A stretch of DNA of 64,000 nt from assembly GCA_943846755.1 (NCBI GenBank), contig OX044365.1:62001-126000 (forward strand), given 5' to 3'. Each line of letters begins with the position of its first letter. Position 1 is the stretch's first letter. Below are positions 1 to 14,400 of the stretch, piece after piece. A program made the position numbers and the translations under genes. Source of the DNA: UBA8752 sp002336475 (lineage in GTDB: Bacteria; Bacteroidota; Bacteroidia; Flavobacteriales_D; Sanyastnellaceae). The notes under the pieces are model-generated. The model worked only from the letters and a program-made list of their open reading frames with translations, was not told the DNA's origin and did no database searches.

Positions 1-3000
1 CAAACAGGTGTCGAAGACAGGCACCGACTGGGGGACGGCCACATCCAGCGTGACCTACGACTGCACGGAAGTGGGGGGGCAGACGGTTTACCTGAAGGCG
101 ACGGACAGCTATGGCAACGCCACCACTTCATCAGCTTCTATTACCATTACATCCGCTGCGCCGATCATTTCGAGTGTGCTTTCCGGGCAGACCGAATTGC
201 TGGGCAGCGATGGTACGGTTACGATCGATGCTGCGGCGTATGTCACAGCAACTGATGATTGCTCTTCAGCGGGCAACATGACGTATGAAATTTCCGAGAC
301 AGCAGGAAGTGGGTTCGCCACCACATTCACTGCGGACTGTGCTGACCTTGGATCCAAGACTTTCTATTTCCGTGTGACGGACGAGTCAAATGCAACGGGT
401 TTAGAGAGCAGCCAGTCCATTGTGATTGCAGATCAAACGGCGCCTGCGCTTTCTGCAACAGCGACCACGGTGTATCTGGATGCGAATGGAGCGGCCACCT
501 TGTCGCCTGCATCGTTTGTGACCGCTTCTGACAACTGCACCGCGTCCGGGTCCTTGACCTTGGAGATGGCCGAAGATGCTGGAGGAACGCTGGCCAGCTC
601 TATTGCAGTGGACTGCTCCAATTTGGGCACGACGACCTACAAGTTCGTCGCTACCGATGCCCAAGGGAATGCTTCTTCTGAAGTGACCGCTGCCATTACG
701 GTGGCAGACAACATTGCACCCACAGCAACGGCCAACGCCATCACCATCAACCTCATCAGTTCTTCGGTGACCTTGAATGCGTCCAACGCCAGCTTCAATA
801 CTTCAACGGACAATGACACATGTTCGGCCTTGATCAGCACGGTGTCGGTCGACGGTTCCATCCCTGCCAGTTCCTATGACTTCACGACCATCGGAACCTA
901 TACGGTAACGCTGGCTGTGACTGATGCGGCAGGCAATACAAGTTCTGACAATGCCACTGTGACGGTCACCACCGCGCCTACAGTTTTGTGGTCAGAAGAC
1001 TTCGAGAATGATGCAGCTGGCGACATGTGTGGAACGGGCACTGTCGCGGCAAGCGACAACAACTTCACGGTGTCTTGCGGAAGTGGAAGTGACTACGCAG
1101 GACCAACGGCTTATGCGGGATCCAATCAATTTGCTTTTGACGATGCGGAGGGAGTAGCGCTTCTTTCTCCGGTGATTTCCATTACTGGATACATCGTGGA
1201 TGTGCAGATTGACCTCTCTGAGAATGGAGCTCTTGAAGCTGGAGGAGCTGATATCATCAAGTTGGAAACAAGCATAGATGGTGCCGGCTACGTTACGCAG
1301 CAAACGAGGACGGATGAAAATGACAATGCCAATTTTGCACTCGCTGGTATTCAGGGAAGCTCCCTTCAGATCAGGGTGGTCGCCACGAATGGCAACAACG
1401 AGATTTACTACATCGACAACCTTGTCGTTCAGGGCTGTGTGGACGCGGATGGAGATGGGATTTGTGACCCTGTGGATGACTGTGTGGACTTTCCTGCTGG
1501 ATCTTGCGGGTGTACAGATCAGACAGCCTGTAATTATGATACGCAGGCCTCTAAGGATGACGGAAGTTGCAATCTGCCCGGAATGATGTGCGCCGCTCCT
1601 TCAGGGGGCAATGGTTATGTCTACTCGCCCAATGAAACCGGAGACGGATGCAATTGTGTCGCAGAGGCCATGACCCAGCTCTACATCGAGCCGTTCGACG
1701 ACGAGATTAATGTAAATGAGTCGAACCAAGCCGCATCGGTGTGTTCAACGGGAGGATATGTGGCCAATGGAAACAACTGGACGTTGAACTGTGGCTCCGG
1801 TACAGGTGTATTCACTTTCCCTTCACTCTCAGAGTGGACCAGACCTGTCATTGAACGTTTATCAGGCATCAGATGCCGTTTTGACTACTGCGTCTGTCGA
1901 CGTTTCGGCCTACGCTTACTCTGCTGTCAGCGCTGTGGTTGAGCCCAATTATAGTAGCCCGAATTTGGAAGCGACCGATGGATGGACGCTCAGTGTAAAC
2001 AAGGATGGCACCAACTCAGGCGCGCTGATTGAGGTGTTCGATGATGTGTTCACTGAGACCACGATTTCCACTGATGTCAATGTTGCTTCAGTAAGTGCCT
2101 TGCAAGTCGTGGTCGAAGGAGATGCTGCGGGTGCTGGAGAAGACATCTACCTCGACGACATTCAGGTGCAGGTTTATGGCAAGAAAGGATGCACGGACGA
2201 TGCGGATGTGGTGAATTACGACCCGGCAGCGACTTACGATGATGGTTCTTGTGAATTGCCCACCGCTTACAGTTACTATAACGGTGGGTTTACCGATAAG
2301 ATTTGGCGCGGCGATGCCTGCGCAGGAGGCTCGTTTGGATGCGGTACTGCGCCTTTTGTGGAGGCTGTAGCTGTGGCCGCTGCTGCTCAGACGGCTTCTC
2401 CATCTTTCAGCTATAACATTTCCGCAGGGACCACGGTCACTGCGGATGGCACGCAGTACAATGCGGAGACATCCACGTATGACCTCTACGTCAAGGACCT
2501 GTTTGTTGAGGATGGCGGTTTGGTCCATGTTCCTACAGGCTTCAAACTTGTCGTCAAAGGCACTTTTACAGCAATGGACTCCGATCCGTTTTCGGGGGAT
2601 GGATTGGTCTGCTTGGCCGGTCCAGTGACCATTCCCGAAGGGGAAGGCGCACCTGACTCTGTCGGTATAGGGAATATTGACTTCCCGCCCACGGCGTCTC
2701 TGAACCTGCCCAACGGCAAGTCTGTGATTGTGAGTGGAAACGTCTCATTTGGTGCTGTTCCACCTGTGCAAATGACGGGCAAGCTCAAGCTCAAGTCTGC
2801 CAATGCGCAGACGGTTTCCGGTCAAGGCGCCAAATTTGATGTCCTTGAAATTCAAAACTCAGGTACAGGGGTTACGTTCTCTGATGGATTAGAGGTCACA
2901 GGCCGGTTGATTTTGACCGATGGTGACATCGATGTGGTCGGCGATACCTTGAAGTTTGGCTCTGACGCGAATGGTTCGGGATTGTTGGATGCGATTCCAT

Positions 3001-5192
3001 CGGGGTCCTCCATCAAAGGCACTTTCGCTGGAGGGCGCATGGCCAACCAGGCAAATACCGAAGCTAGGGTGCAAGTGGGCCGCTTTATCGGTCCTGACAG
3101 TGACGGCACCACGAACTGGGGATACACGATGTACGGCACTTCGATTTCTGGCGCTACGGTGAGCGATTTTAACGGCACCGCGGACTTCTACTCTGCGGGT
3201 TGGCCGGGCTCTGATTACCCGAGCTCTACGTCTACGATTTCGTTTTGGAACGAGTCTACGGGTTCCATCGAGTACGCGAACTCCTCGAGTACGAGCTTGA
3301 CGGACCGTGGCTGCTGGGTGCTGTTGTACGGCACTCAAAGCCCGACGATGAAGACGGAAGGGACCTTGAACGACCACAAGTTGGGTGGATCCAGCAAGAC
3401 CTTCAGCGTGACGCGCCAGGGCCCAGTTTCTGCTTCGGCGGGATGGAACATGGTGTACAACCCCTACCAAGCGCGCTTGGATTGGGACGCCGTGATCGAT
3501 GGCAACAGCAACAGCGCGGTGATCGAGGACCAGTTCTTGATTTTTGATACGCAGGACCGCCGTTTCCGCCGCTATGGCAAGACCAACTCTGACGTTCAAT
3601 GGTCAAACGATACTGAGGCCGGCGAGGACTCCATCGCGATGCAATATGTGAACCCGGGCCAAGGGTTCTGGGTGCGCGTAAAGGATGGGGTGAGCTCGGG
3701 AACGGTGACTTTGGACCCTTCGATGATCGACAACGACGGCAGCGCGGTTGGATTTATCCGGAACGCCGAAGAGGGCGTCCTTGAGGTATTGTTGGAGGTG
3801 GAGAATGACAATGGAGCGACCCGCATGGTGTTGCGGTTCGGTGCTGACGGCAGTGCCGAGGAATACCGCGACGGCGACATGAGCTACTTGGGATCCTCGA
3901 CGCAGTTGGGAGAGTCCGCGGTGGTGATTGGCGACCAGAAATATGTGGCCAAGCGCCTTCCCTTGGAGGCCTTTGATGGGGAGTTGTTTGTCCGTTCACG
4001 GGCCAACATGGCTTCTGCGATCCGGGTGGTCGAGGTGCTGGGTGTCCCTGGCATATGCGCCCACATCGAGGACCACGTCACGGGCGAGGTCATGGTGCTA
4101 GAGGAGGGTGCAGAGCTGGCGTTCACGTTGCCTGCCCACCAGGCTGAGGAAGGCCGGTTTACGCTCCACTCGGTACCGTTTGGATCTGTGGAGGGCCGTT
4201 CCCCGGACTGCCCAAACAGCGAGGCGGGAACGATTGTGATGGAGCTGGGCGATGCTGTGGCCGATGTTACGGTGACCAACTACGAGACGATGGAGGTGGC
4301 GGCGGCGCTGTACCAAGAGACGGGCACGGTTGAGGTGCCGATGGCACCGGGAGAGTACGCGGTGATGGTGGATGCCTACGAGGGCACTTCGCTGTGCCGC
4401 GGTGGCCGCCGACAGGTGGTGATTGCACCGGGAGAGCAGCCGGAGTTGCTGGGCATTGATGAGTGGCCTTCGGACTGCAACGCAGGGATGGCTTCGCTGG
4501 AATTTGAACTGTATGGCAGCGGCGATTACCAGACGGAATTGATGCAAGGCAACACATCGGTGTGGTCGGAGACGCTTCCCGCGGGCGAGCACACCTTGGA
4601 GGGCATTGCCCCAGGGGAGTACGTCCTAAAAGTGACCCACCCTTGTTTGGTGACCTATGAGTTGGTATCCCTCTTGGATGACCAGGTGGCAGAAGTAAAT
4701 GTCCTGTACAATGGTTTTGTCCAAGCCGAGTCCAATGGCGGTGCTTGGCTGGAGGCCGTGTGTCCCATGTGTGAAACCGGTGACGGGTACGGATACACCT
4801 GGTTCTTGGACGGCGAGGAAGTCGGATCCGATGAGGCGTTGGCGGTCCGGGTGGATCAGCGGGGGACGTATTCTTTGGAGCTGGTTACCTATGGATTTGG
4901 GTGCCCCGCGAGCGAGTCCTTTGACATCACAGTTGGAAAGTACTTGGTCGACGCCGCCACAGGCATCGATTGGCTCGGCTTGCATGGTGGAATGTTGGGA
5001 GTGAGGCTTGCCGAAGAGTGGAGGGGTGCAGAAGTGAAGGGGTATGATGCTGCCGGTAGGTTGGTGCTGTCCGAATCACTGGGTGACATTTTAGGCGAAA
5101 ATTTCATTGCAATGCCCGATGTTCCAGGGTGGTTGACCGTGGAAATACGATCATTTGACGGGAAAATTGCCCATTGGGTGGGTGTCCAGTAA
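1..5192 (+). CDS. Surface protein A: HYR-like repeat protein with T9SS-like C-terminal tail (5' partial, one frameshift)
   Basis: The reading frame is open at the left edge, so the true start and signal peptide lie outside the window. The N-terminal part has one partial and three full HYR-like repeats of about 80-90 residues, each with a TAP..., DNC/DDC, LYF+ATDASGN pattern and usually two Cys. Then come jelly-roll-like blocks starting near 'SEDFE', two Cys-rich stretches ending in DDGSC (near 1505-1570 and 2185-2255), a beta-rich module (about 2260-4630) and a C-terminal tail (about 4930-5192) with the 'YDAAGRLVLSE...' pattern of T9SS sorting domains. The frame changes by +1 around 1810-1845: the upstream frame stops at 1942 and the downstream frame is open to 5192. 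Likely exported to the cell surface; adhesion is only a guess. A terminator follows. Nearest relatives are the next two genes. Confidence 0.8.
3087..4622 (+). repeat. Near-identical 1.5-kb repeat, copy 1 (in surface gene A)
   Basis: This stretch matches 12911-14447 at a constant offset of 9824 bases, which becomes 9825 after a single extra A near 13602 in copy 2. By eye only scattered substitutions separate the copies, plus one divergent patch near 3165-3215. Flanking sequence on both sides is clearly more diverged. It encodes the C-terminal common module from the FIGPDSDGTTNWGY motif to just past the TLEGI motif. Confidence 0.93.
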
Positions 5193-5214
5193 GCGCCGCT
5201 CATAGATGAATTGC

Positions 5215-5240
5215 AAAGAGGCCCTCCGGGGCCTCTTTTT
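5215..5240 (+). terminator. Rho-independent terminator after surface gene A
   Basis: A perfect 10-bp stem (AAAGAGGCCC at 5215-5224 and GGGCCTCTTT at 5229-5238) with a TCCG loop runs into a T tract ending at 5240. It lies 23 bases after the stop codon. Confidence 0.9.
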
Positions 5241-5349
5241 GTGTGTAATGGTGTGCCTTACAGACATTTGGCTGCTATAATGAGTATGGAAACTCATGTG
5301 GATATGGCTTTTTGAGGGCATATAATTGTTGGTTAGGATGATATTATAA

Positions 5350-5398
5350 TATAGCGTAGGCGCTATACTACTTGATAGTAGGATATTTCTTACGTAAG
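5350..5398. promoter_or_regulatory. Cluster of three palindromes upstream of surface gene B
   Basis: The AT-rich gap 5241-5427 holds three successive inverted repeats: TATAGCG/CGCTATA (5350-5356 and 5361-5367), CTACT/AGTAG (5368-5372 and 5377-5381) and the perfect 10-mer CTTACGTAAG (5389-5398). They overlap the candidate promoter of gene B, so operator sites are possible. Function is inferred only from position. Confidence 0.4.
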
Positions 5399-5402
5399 TT
5401 TA
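5372..5402 (+). promoter_or_regulatory. Candidate Bacteroidota-type promoter for surface gene B
   Basis: TTG at 5372-5374, a 20-base gap, then TAAGTTTA at 5395-5402, one base off the TAnnTTTG consensus. The spacing equals that of the better promoter before surface gene C. Confidence 0.35.
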
Positions 5403-5427
5403 AGGACCGAATTTTAACCAGATTTCG

Positions 5428-8400
5428 ATGTCCTTAAACCCACGTGGTGTGGCCCTGCTTTCCGCCAGCAGGTTTGCCATCCTCGCCTTCATTTTTGTCC
5501 TGTTCGGCGGCATACAGATTCTGCATGCGCAAACCACCTTGTCGGAAGGTGACATTGCCTTTACCTATGTGCAAGACGGGGAGAAATATTCTTTTGTGTT
5601 GCTGCGTGACGTGGATTTCGGAACGCAGCTTGTGGTGATGAGCAATGGTTCGATCATCACGGGCTGGATCGCTCCAGTGGGGGGCGCTAGCGCGGGTGAT
5701 GTGATCACCGTGGAAACGTCTGACGCCAAGGAGGAGGGCGTGGTGGCCTTTTACGGAGGAGCGAGCTGCGCCTTTACGGGCCTCGCTGAAATCAGCCCCA
5801 AGGGCTTCGACCAAACGGACGATGAATGTGGGCTGTCATCCGGACAAAGCATCGAATGGAACAACAAGAAAACGGTGGTTTACACCGGTGCGCGATCAGG
5901 CTACACGGCCGGTGAATTTCTCGCCGAGTTCAATGATGACAACAATTGGAGTGTGTATTCCGGTAACAGCACGGATTACGACAATACCTCCAGCTTCACC
6001 ATCGACGACAACTCCGGCAGCAACCAAAATTCAGCCGTCACGTCCATCTACACCCAGGACTTCCAGACTTATTCGACATACGTTACTACACCCTCCGATG
6101 GGGCTTGGACCCTGTCCACCCCGTCCAACGCGGATTTGTGGGCAACAGCTTCGCCAGGTGGTGGTCAGATTGTGTTTGCAGGCATCGATACGGATGGCAA
6201 TGCGACTTGGACTTCAGAGGACATCAGCATTTCTGGATACACCGGCATTGAGTTGGCGATTGATCTGTATGAGAGTGGCAATCAGGACTCTGATGATAAC
6301 ATCGATGTTTCTGTGATCGTGGATGGCACGACGACGAGCCTGTACAGCGTGAACGATGATTTTAATACCACTTCTCAATCGGGATTGAGCGTCGGAACAG
6401 GATCAACGCTCAATGTGAAAGTGACAGTCAACAATGATAAGAACAACCAGCAGCACTTTTTTGACAACATCTCAGTGACCGGAACGTTATCCTGCTCAGC
6501 GGCGATTAGCTCCGTGGCAGGCTCCACGGTGGTGCTCGATGGATCTGGCAGTGGAACGGTGACGGCGTCGTCTTCCAATGTGACGGCGACTGATGGATGT
6601 GGAACGGGCTTGGCTTACTATGTAAGTACCAGTGCGTCCGGGCCTTTCAACTCTTCGACGGTAGATGTGGATTGCACAGACATCGGTTCGCTCACCCTTT
6701 ATTTCCAGGTGGCGGACGGCAGTGGCAACACGTCCAATGTCGAATCCGCATCGTTCACGATTTCGGACAATACAGCGCCCTCCACGCCGAGCGTGAGTGT
6801 ATCGGACATTGCCATTGAATCAGACGGAACGACCACGATTTCCGCTGCGACTTACGCTTCGGGGTCGACGGACAACTGCTCAGCTCAGGGGGTGACTTAT
6901 CTGGTGAGCACAAATGGTACGTCTGGATTCGCGACCACGCTGGATGTGACCTGTTCCGACCTCGGTGCCTTGACGCTTTACTTCCGTGCGGAAGATTCAT
7001 CCGGGAATCAGAGTTCTTCTACGCTCGCTGGCAATGGTGCCTTCACAGTGGTAGACAACATCGGCCCAACCATCGCAGCGGTGACACCGACTTCTGTGGA
7101 CTTGACGGATGGAGCCGCCACGCTGGATGTATCGAGCCTGACGTTCACAGCTTCTGACAATTGCACAAGCTCTGGTAGTCTCACGTATACGGTGAGCTCT
7201 TCCTCGGGCGGCAGTTTTGGCAGCTCTGTGGCTTTGGACTGCACGGATATTCCCTCCACCACCCTGTATTTCAAGGCGACCGATGCTTCCGGTAATGCGT
7301 CTGCTGAATTCAGCCAAGCCTTTTCGGTAAGCGATGCCACCGCGCCGACCATTTCGAGTACGAGTGGTGCGACGGTGAATCTGGATGGGGCCGGCAGCGT
7401 CACGGTGACGGCGTCTTCGACCTATGTCACGGCCACCGATGACTGTACTTCTAGCGGTGCGTTGACCTATCTCGTTAGTGATGCCACGGACGGAACCTAT
7501 GCGGGCACCATTAACTTGGGCTGTTCCGATGTAGGGAGCAAAACGCTGTACTTCAAAGTACAGGATGCTGCGGGCAATCTGAGCACTGCCTCCTCGGCGA
7601 GCTTCACGGTGGCCGATGTCACCGCCCCTACTGTCACAGCTTCTGACCAATCATTGGATTTGACGGGGTCGAGCGTGACTTTGTTGGCGTCTACAGTGGT
7701 TTCTTCTTCTGCGGACAATTGCTCGGTAACCGCCACGGAAATCAAGCTCACTTCTGCTGGTGAAGGTGCGTATGCAAGCAGCATTGATTTTACTTCTGGT
7801 GGAACCTATTCCGTCACGGTAAGGGTGTCTGATGCATCGGGAAATACTGGCACAGCGACCGCTACGGTGACGGTGACGGAAGTCCTGTACTCCGAAGATT
7901 TCGAGGATTTTCCCGACGATTATGGTTTCGGTGCTAACGGCTCCAGCAGTGGAGGATACCCGAATGATGTGGACCAAGATTGGACCATCTCCGGATCACC
8001 CATCGCGCAACTGGTGGGTAGACCTCATGAGTGGCAACAAGCTATTCGAAGGAAAAGATTTGGACGGAGAGTGCGTCTGGACCTCACCTACGATTGATGT
8101 GTCAGGCAAAACCACTTTGAACCTTACGATGGATTTATCCGAGGATGCGGGGTCAGAATGACCTGGAAGCTGCGGATTACATCCGGGTATATGTGAAATA
8201 CAACGGAGGAAGTGAGACGCTCTTGCTCGGGACCAGTGACGATTACGATGCGGTGTCACTGGACCAGTCCTTGAGTGATGCGACAAACATTCAATTTGTC
8301 GTGCGTGCCAACAATAACGGTAGCGGCGAGCACCACAGGTTTGACAACGTTCGACTTACGGGCGTTCAGGGATGCACGGCGATTGCGGTGTCTGCCTTGC

Positions 8401-11400
8401 CGGTGACGGTTGACCTGGCCTCGAATGGGGAGGTGGCGGTCACTGCGAGCACGGTTTCGGCCAGCTCAACAGGAGACTGTTTTACCGTCTCATCCTACGA
8501 AGTGTCCAAGGATGGAGGGAGCTACGGAGCTTCCGTGACCTACGACTGCACGGAGACGGGGGCCCAAACCTTGTACGTGCGGGCGACGGATGGTTCGTCC
8601 ACATCGGACCCAACGACGGTGACGGTGACGGTGCAGGATGTGACGGCTCCTACCATTGCGAGCGTATCTGGAGGCTCCATTGTGCTTGATGCCAATGGCG
8701 ACGCCACCATCACGGCTTCGACAACCTATGTGAGCGGTGCTGCGGACAATTGCAGTGGGCAGGGTTTGACCTATCTCGTGAGCGATGCCAGCGATGGCAC
8801 GTATGCGGCCACCCTCGCGCTCACCTGCAGCGACCTGTCTGGAAAAGACGTCTACTTCAAGGTCCAGGACGCGAGCGGAAACCTGAGTGCGGCGGCTGGA
8901 CCGGCGAGCTTCACGGTAACCGACAACACCGCTCCGACCTACACAACCACGGGAGGGACGTTCAACCTGAGCGGAGGCGGCGTTTCCGTGACTTTCGCTG
9001 ATGTGACCACCGGTTTGACGGACGTGTGTGACGCGAGCCCGACCACCGAAGTGTCCAAAAACAACAGCACATGGTTGTCGTCTGTCAGCTACGATTGCAC
9101 CGATGCCGGCACGTCGCCCACGTTGTACGTGCGGGCTACAGATGCCAGTGGCAACGAGAACCAAACCAGCGTGTCCATTTCCATCGCCGACAACACGGCG
9201 CCGGTCATCACCGCGGTGTCGCCAACTTCCGTGCAGCTGAGCACGAGTGCCGCCACAGTTTCCATTTCGGGACTGACCATCACGGCCAGCGATGACTGCA
9301 CGTCTTCTGGTGCGCTGACCTACACGGTGAGCACTGCCTCTGCTGGAACGTACGGTACCAGTGTCGATTTCGATTGCATGGACATCGGCACCGTGCTGCT
9401 GTATTTCAAGGCGCAGGACGCGACGGGCAACCTGAGCGCGGCCTTTGAGCAGGACTTTACCGTTACCGATGCGACCGGCCTCACAGCCATCGGTGAGAAC
9501 ATCACGGTGGACTTGGATGCCAGTGGTTCTTACACGCTGACGGCATCTGAAGTGGACAATGGTTCAGTGGGCAATTGCAACACGAGCCTGTCGGTGAGCC
9601 CCAGTGTTTTTGATTGCAACAACATCGGATCCAACGAGGTCACCTTGACCATTACGGACTCCAGCAGCGGTGCTACGAATTCCACAACCGCAACGGTGAC
9701 CGTCCAAGACGTCACAATGCCGAATGCCACACAAATCACAGGGGGCACATTGTCAAAGAACTTGAACGGGACAGGCAGCGGTACCATTTTGCCGGGCGAT
9801 GTCTACATACCAGGCAACCCCATTGACAGGTGCACGGCTGACGAGGACTTGGTCATCCAGATTAAACGGGTAGGAGGAGCTTGGGGAAGCTCTGTTGCTG
9901 TGGACTGCAATGATGTGGGGACGCCGTTTACGGTGGATGTCCGCATTGAGGATGAGGCAGGAAATGAGTGGCTGATGTCGGTGAATGGAAATGGTGCGGT
10001 CACGGTCACGATCAATGACACCACTGATCCCATTATTGGATCGGTGACTTCTGGACTGACACAAATCCTTTCCTCTGCGGGAACAGCCACCATCGCAGCA
10101 TCCTTCTACACCACAGCTTCGGACAATTGTACCGCTTCTGGCAGCCTCACTTATGAGATATCGGAATTGAGTGGCAGTGGATTTGCATCCACGTTTGCTG
10201 CAGACTGCAACGACATCGGCGCCAAGACCTTCTACTTCCGGGTCAAAGATGCCTCGGGTAATCCCAGTCCCGTGATTTCTGAGACCATCACGATCGCAGA
10301 CAACACAGCTCCAACCGCTGTGGCCAACGACCGGACCATTCCACTCAGTGGCGCCTCGACGGTGACCCTGCAAGCGGACGATGCCACGTTTAATACGTCC
10401 ACAGACAATTGCAGCTTGACTTCCGAAATCAAACTGACCTCGGCTGGGGACGGCACGTATGCCTCTTCCTACGAGTTCCCGGGAGCAGGGTCTTACGACG
10501 TCACCCTGCGCGTCACGGATGCCGGCGGCAACACCGCCACGGACAACGCGACCATCACGGTCATCGCTGAGCCCGACGACATCGTCATCTACTTCGAGGA
10601 TTTCGAGAGTGAGATTCGATGGATCCTCTCCGGATACTCAACTCGGCTGAAGGCTCAGGAGAAGAGTCCGCCAACGGCCGCTGGACCTTTGATGACCTGG
10701 GCACGGGCACTCCTTACATCTATTCTGTGGGTGCTTCAGGGAACGCGGCCTTCAATATTTACAATGGGGACCAAATTTTTTGGTACTCCTCGGAGATTGA
10801 CATCTCTGCATTCAATTACGTCGAGGTTTCCAGTGTTCTATATGAGGTGGGATCAAGTGTGACAAGTGGAGAAGGTCTTCGAATGAGTGCCATTGTGGAT
10901 GGTGTGGAGTCCGTAGTGGCAAGCGATACGGATGGAGACTTGAGTGGCACATTGACATCGTCCACGGTCACAGGAGATGTGCTCATTGTCAAATTCGAAT
11001 CGGTTGGGAGCGGTGACATGTTCTTTGATGACGTCACTGTGACGGGGTATTGTGTCGACTTGGATGGCAACGACATCTGCGACAGCGAGCAGGATTGTGT
11101 GGAGACCGCAGGAAAGGACTGCGGTTGCATGGACAAGACGGCCTGTACCTATGAGGCCGATGCTACACACGCGTCGGCGGACAGTTGTTTTTTCCCTGGC
11201 ATGCCATTCCAAGGAGCGGCTTGTGGATCAGCGGGCCAATTCAACTTTTATGGCAGCGATTGCAATTGTGCGTCCAGTGATTGGACCTCTGTCTACTCGG
11301 AGAATTTTGACGACGAAACTGCTCAAGATGGTTACTATTTCGGGACTTTCACGGATGTAAGTGGAGTTGATGATCCATCCACTGATGGGTGGGAGATCAA

Positions 11401-14400
11401 CTTGGAGACTTCTCCAAACAACCCTTACCAGGTGGCGGTTGATGGAATGTTCTCAGGGCTCAATGCGGTGGATGGAAACGTTTTTGTTTTCGAAGGCCTT
11501 CAGTCGGAAGCAACATGGACCAGCCCGGAATACAGCTTGACGAATCAAGTCTACTCCAAGGTGTCTGTGGATGTCGGATATACATATTGGGCTGATTACG
11601 ATGCTTCTGTAGGCTTCGACATTGACGATGAAATGCGGGGTTTTGTCATCTTGGATGACATGCTTCAACCTGGTTTTGTAAGCATCAAAGGGGGAGGGAA
11701 TGCAGGGTTATTGGGATCAATCAACGGCACATCTTCGCCTGGGATATCGGCGAATCCATCGGATAAAAGTTTGTCGCGGGTGGAGACAACTCTCTTCGTG
11801 AGTGGTGAGTCTAGCATCGCACTGCAGATGAAAGCGAACCATGATCGCGAGTTGGGTAGCAACGGAGAAGGCGTGGCGGACGAGTTCACTTACTTCGATT
11901 TGGTCTCCATTCAGACGGTGGGTGAGGCGGGATGTATGTCGCCGGGAGCTGGGGGGTATTCGGCGAGTGCGACGTATGATGATGGGTCTTGTACTTGGTC
12001 CAATGTGACGGTGTACAGTCGCTATGACGGTGGATTTGAGGACAAGCTTTGGGAGAATGCGCCATGCTCGGGAGCAAATGGGGTTTGTGGGTCGGCACCA
12101 TTTCCAAATGCCAGACAGGTGGATGCCAACACCCAAACAAGTGCGACTACCATCAATTATGTGATTTCGTCTGGGACGACGGTGACGGTGAACGGCGCCA
12201 CAAATGTGGACGATGACCCGACCACGAAGGACCTGTTTGTGAAGGACTTGACGATTGAGAGTGGGGGGGCATTGGTGATTCCAGCGGGCAAGCGATTGCG
12301 TGTGATGGGTACTTACACCGATAACAATGGCAATGGTGTTTCTGGCGCAGGCATGCTGTGCATCGATGGTGAATTCATCATTGCTACAGGAGAAGGAACC
12401 CCAGCTGTGGTGACGGTTCAGGACTTTTTACTTCCTGAGGGCTCGAGTGTGACAGTTCCCGCCGGGAAGACCTTGAGTATTCAAGGAGACTTGGCCTTTG
12501 ATGATGCAGCGCCAACAGCTGTGAGTGGATTGGTGGAGCTGGCGGGTACTGTTGCCCAGTCCATCAGTGGAGATGGTGCAACATTGGATGACCTGAACAT
12601 CACCAATACGGCAGGCGTCACAGCTTCGGATACCTTGAAGATCCAAGGTCAATTGACGTTGGGTTCGAGCAGTTCTCTGACCATGGGAGATCTTCTGGAG
12701 ATTCAAGACCGGCTGACCCTGAGCGCGAGTTCAACGCTGGCCATGGGCAGCAACAAGCTGAGTTTTTCCTCAGACTCTGTATCGGGCAGTCTTGGAACGG
12801 AAAAGACTGCAGTGCTCGATGCGATACCTGCGACGGCGAGCATCACAGGACCTGCGGGTCGGGCCATGCAGTCGTCCAATACCGATCCTACAGCGGAGGT
12901 GGAGCGTTTCATCGGTCCTGACAGTGACGGCACCACGAACTGGGGATACACGATGTACGGCACTTCGATTTCTGGCGCTACGGTGAGCGACTTCAACGAC
13001 GTTTCTGACTTTTATTCTGCGGGCTGGCCGGGCTCTGACTACCCGAGCTCTACGTCTACGATTTCGTTTTGGAACGAGTCTACGGGTTCCATCGAGTACG
13101 CGAACTCCTCGAGTACGAGCTTGACGGACCGTGGATGTTGGGTGCTGTTGTACGGCTCTCAATCTCCGACGATGAAGACGGAAGGGACCTTGAACGACCA
13201 CAAGTTGGGTGGATCCAGCAAGACCTTCAGCGTGACGCGCCAGGGCCCAGTTTCTGCTTCGGCGGGATGGAACATGGTGTACAACCCCTACCAAGCGCGC
13301 TTGGATTGGGACGCCGTGATCGATGGCAACAGCAACAGCGCGGTGATCGAGGACCAGTTCTTGATTTTTGATACGCAGGACCGCCGTTTCCGCCGCTATG
13401 GCAAGACCAACTCTGACGTTCAATGGTCAAACGATACTGAGGCCGGCGAGGACTCCATCGCGATGCAATATGTGAACCCGGGCCAAGGGTTCTGGGTGCG
13501 CGTAAAGGATGGGGTGAGCTCGGGAACGGTGACTTTGGACCCTTCGATGATCGACAACGACGGCAGCGCGGTTGGGTTTATCCGGAACGCCGAAGAGGGC
13601 GATCCTTGAGGTATTGTTGGAGGTGGAGAACGACAATGGAGCGACCCGCATGGTATTGCGGTTCGGTGCTGACGGCAGTGCCGAGGAATACCGCGACGGC
13701 GACATGAGCTACTTGGGATCCTCGACGCAGTTGGGAGAGTCCGCGGTGGTGATTGGCGACCAGAAATATGTGGCCAAGCGCCTTCCCTTGGAGGCCTTTG
13801 ATGGGGAGTTGTTTGTCCGTTCACGGGCCAACATGGCTTCTGCGATCCGGGTGGTCGAGGTGCTGGGTGTCCCTGGCATATGCGCCCACATCGAGGACCA
13901 CGTCACGGGCGAGGTCATGGTGCTAGAGGAGGGTGCAGAGCTGGCGTTCACGTTGCCTGCCCACCAGGCTGAGGAAGGCCGGTTTACGCTCCACTCGGTA
14001 CCGTTTGGATCTGTGGAGGGCCGTTCTCCGGACTGCCCAAACAGCGAGGCGGGAACGATTGTGATGGAGCTGGGCGATGCTGTGGCCGATGTTACGGTGA
14101 CCAACTACGAGACGATGGAAGTGGCGGCGGCGCTGTACCAAGAGACGGGCACGGTTGAGGTGCCGATGGCACCGGGAGAGTACGCGGTGATGGTGGATGC
14201 CTACGAGGGCACTTCGCTGTGCCGCGGTGGCCGCCGACAGGTGGTGATTGCACCGGGAGAGCAGCCGGAGTTGCTGGGCGTGGATGAGTGGCCTTCGGAC
14301 TGCAACGCAGGGATGGCTTCGCTGGAATTTGAACTGTATGGCAGCGGCGATTACCAGACGGAATTGATGCAAGGCAACACATCGGTGTGGTCGGAGACGC

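Noticed and set aside
2889..3599. Antisense open frame of 236 residues, repeated at 12770-13423
   Set aside because: Its two near-identical occurrences follow directly from the near-identical sense-strand module of surface genes A and B; the translation is Arg/His-rich and has no family features.
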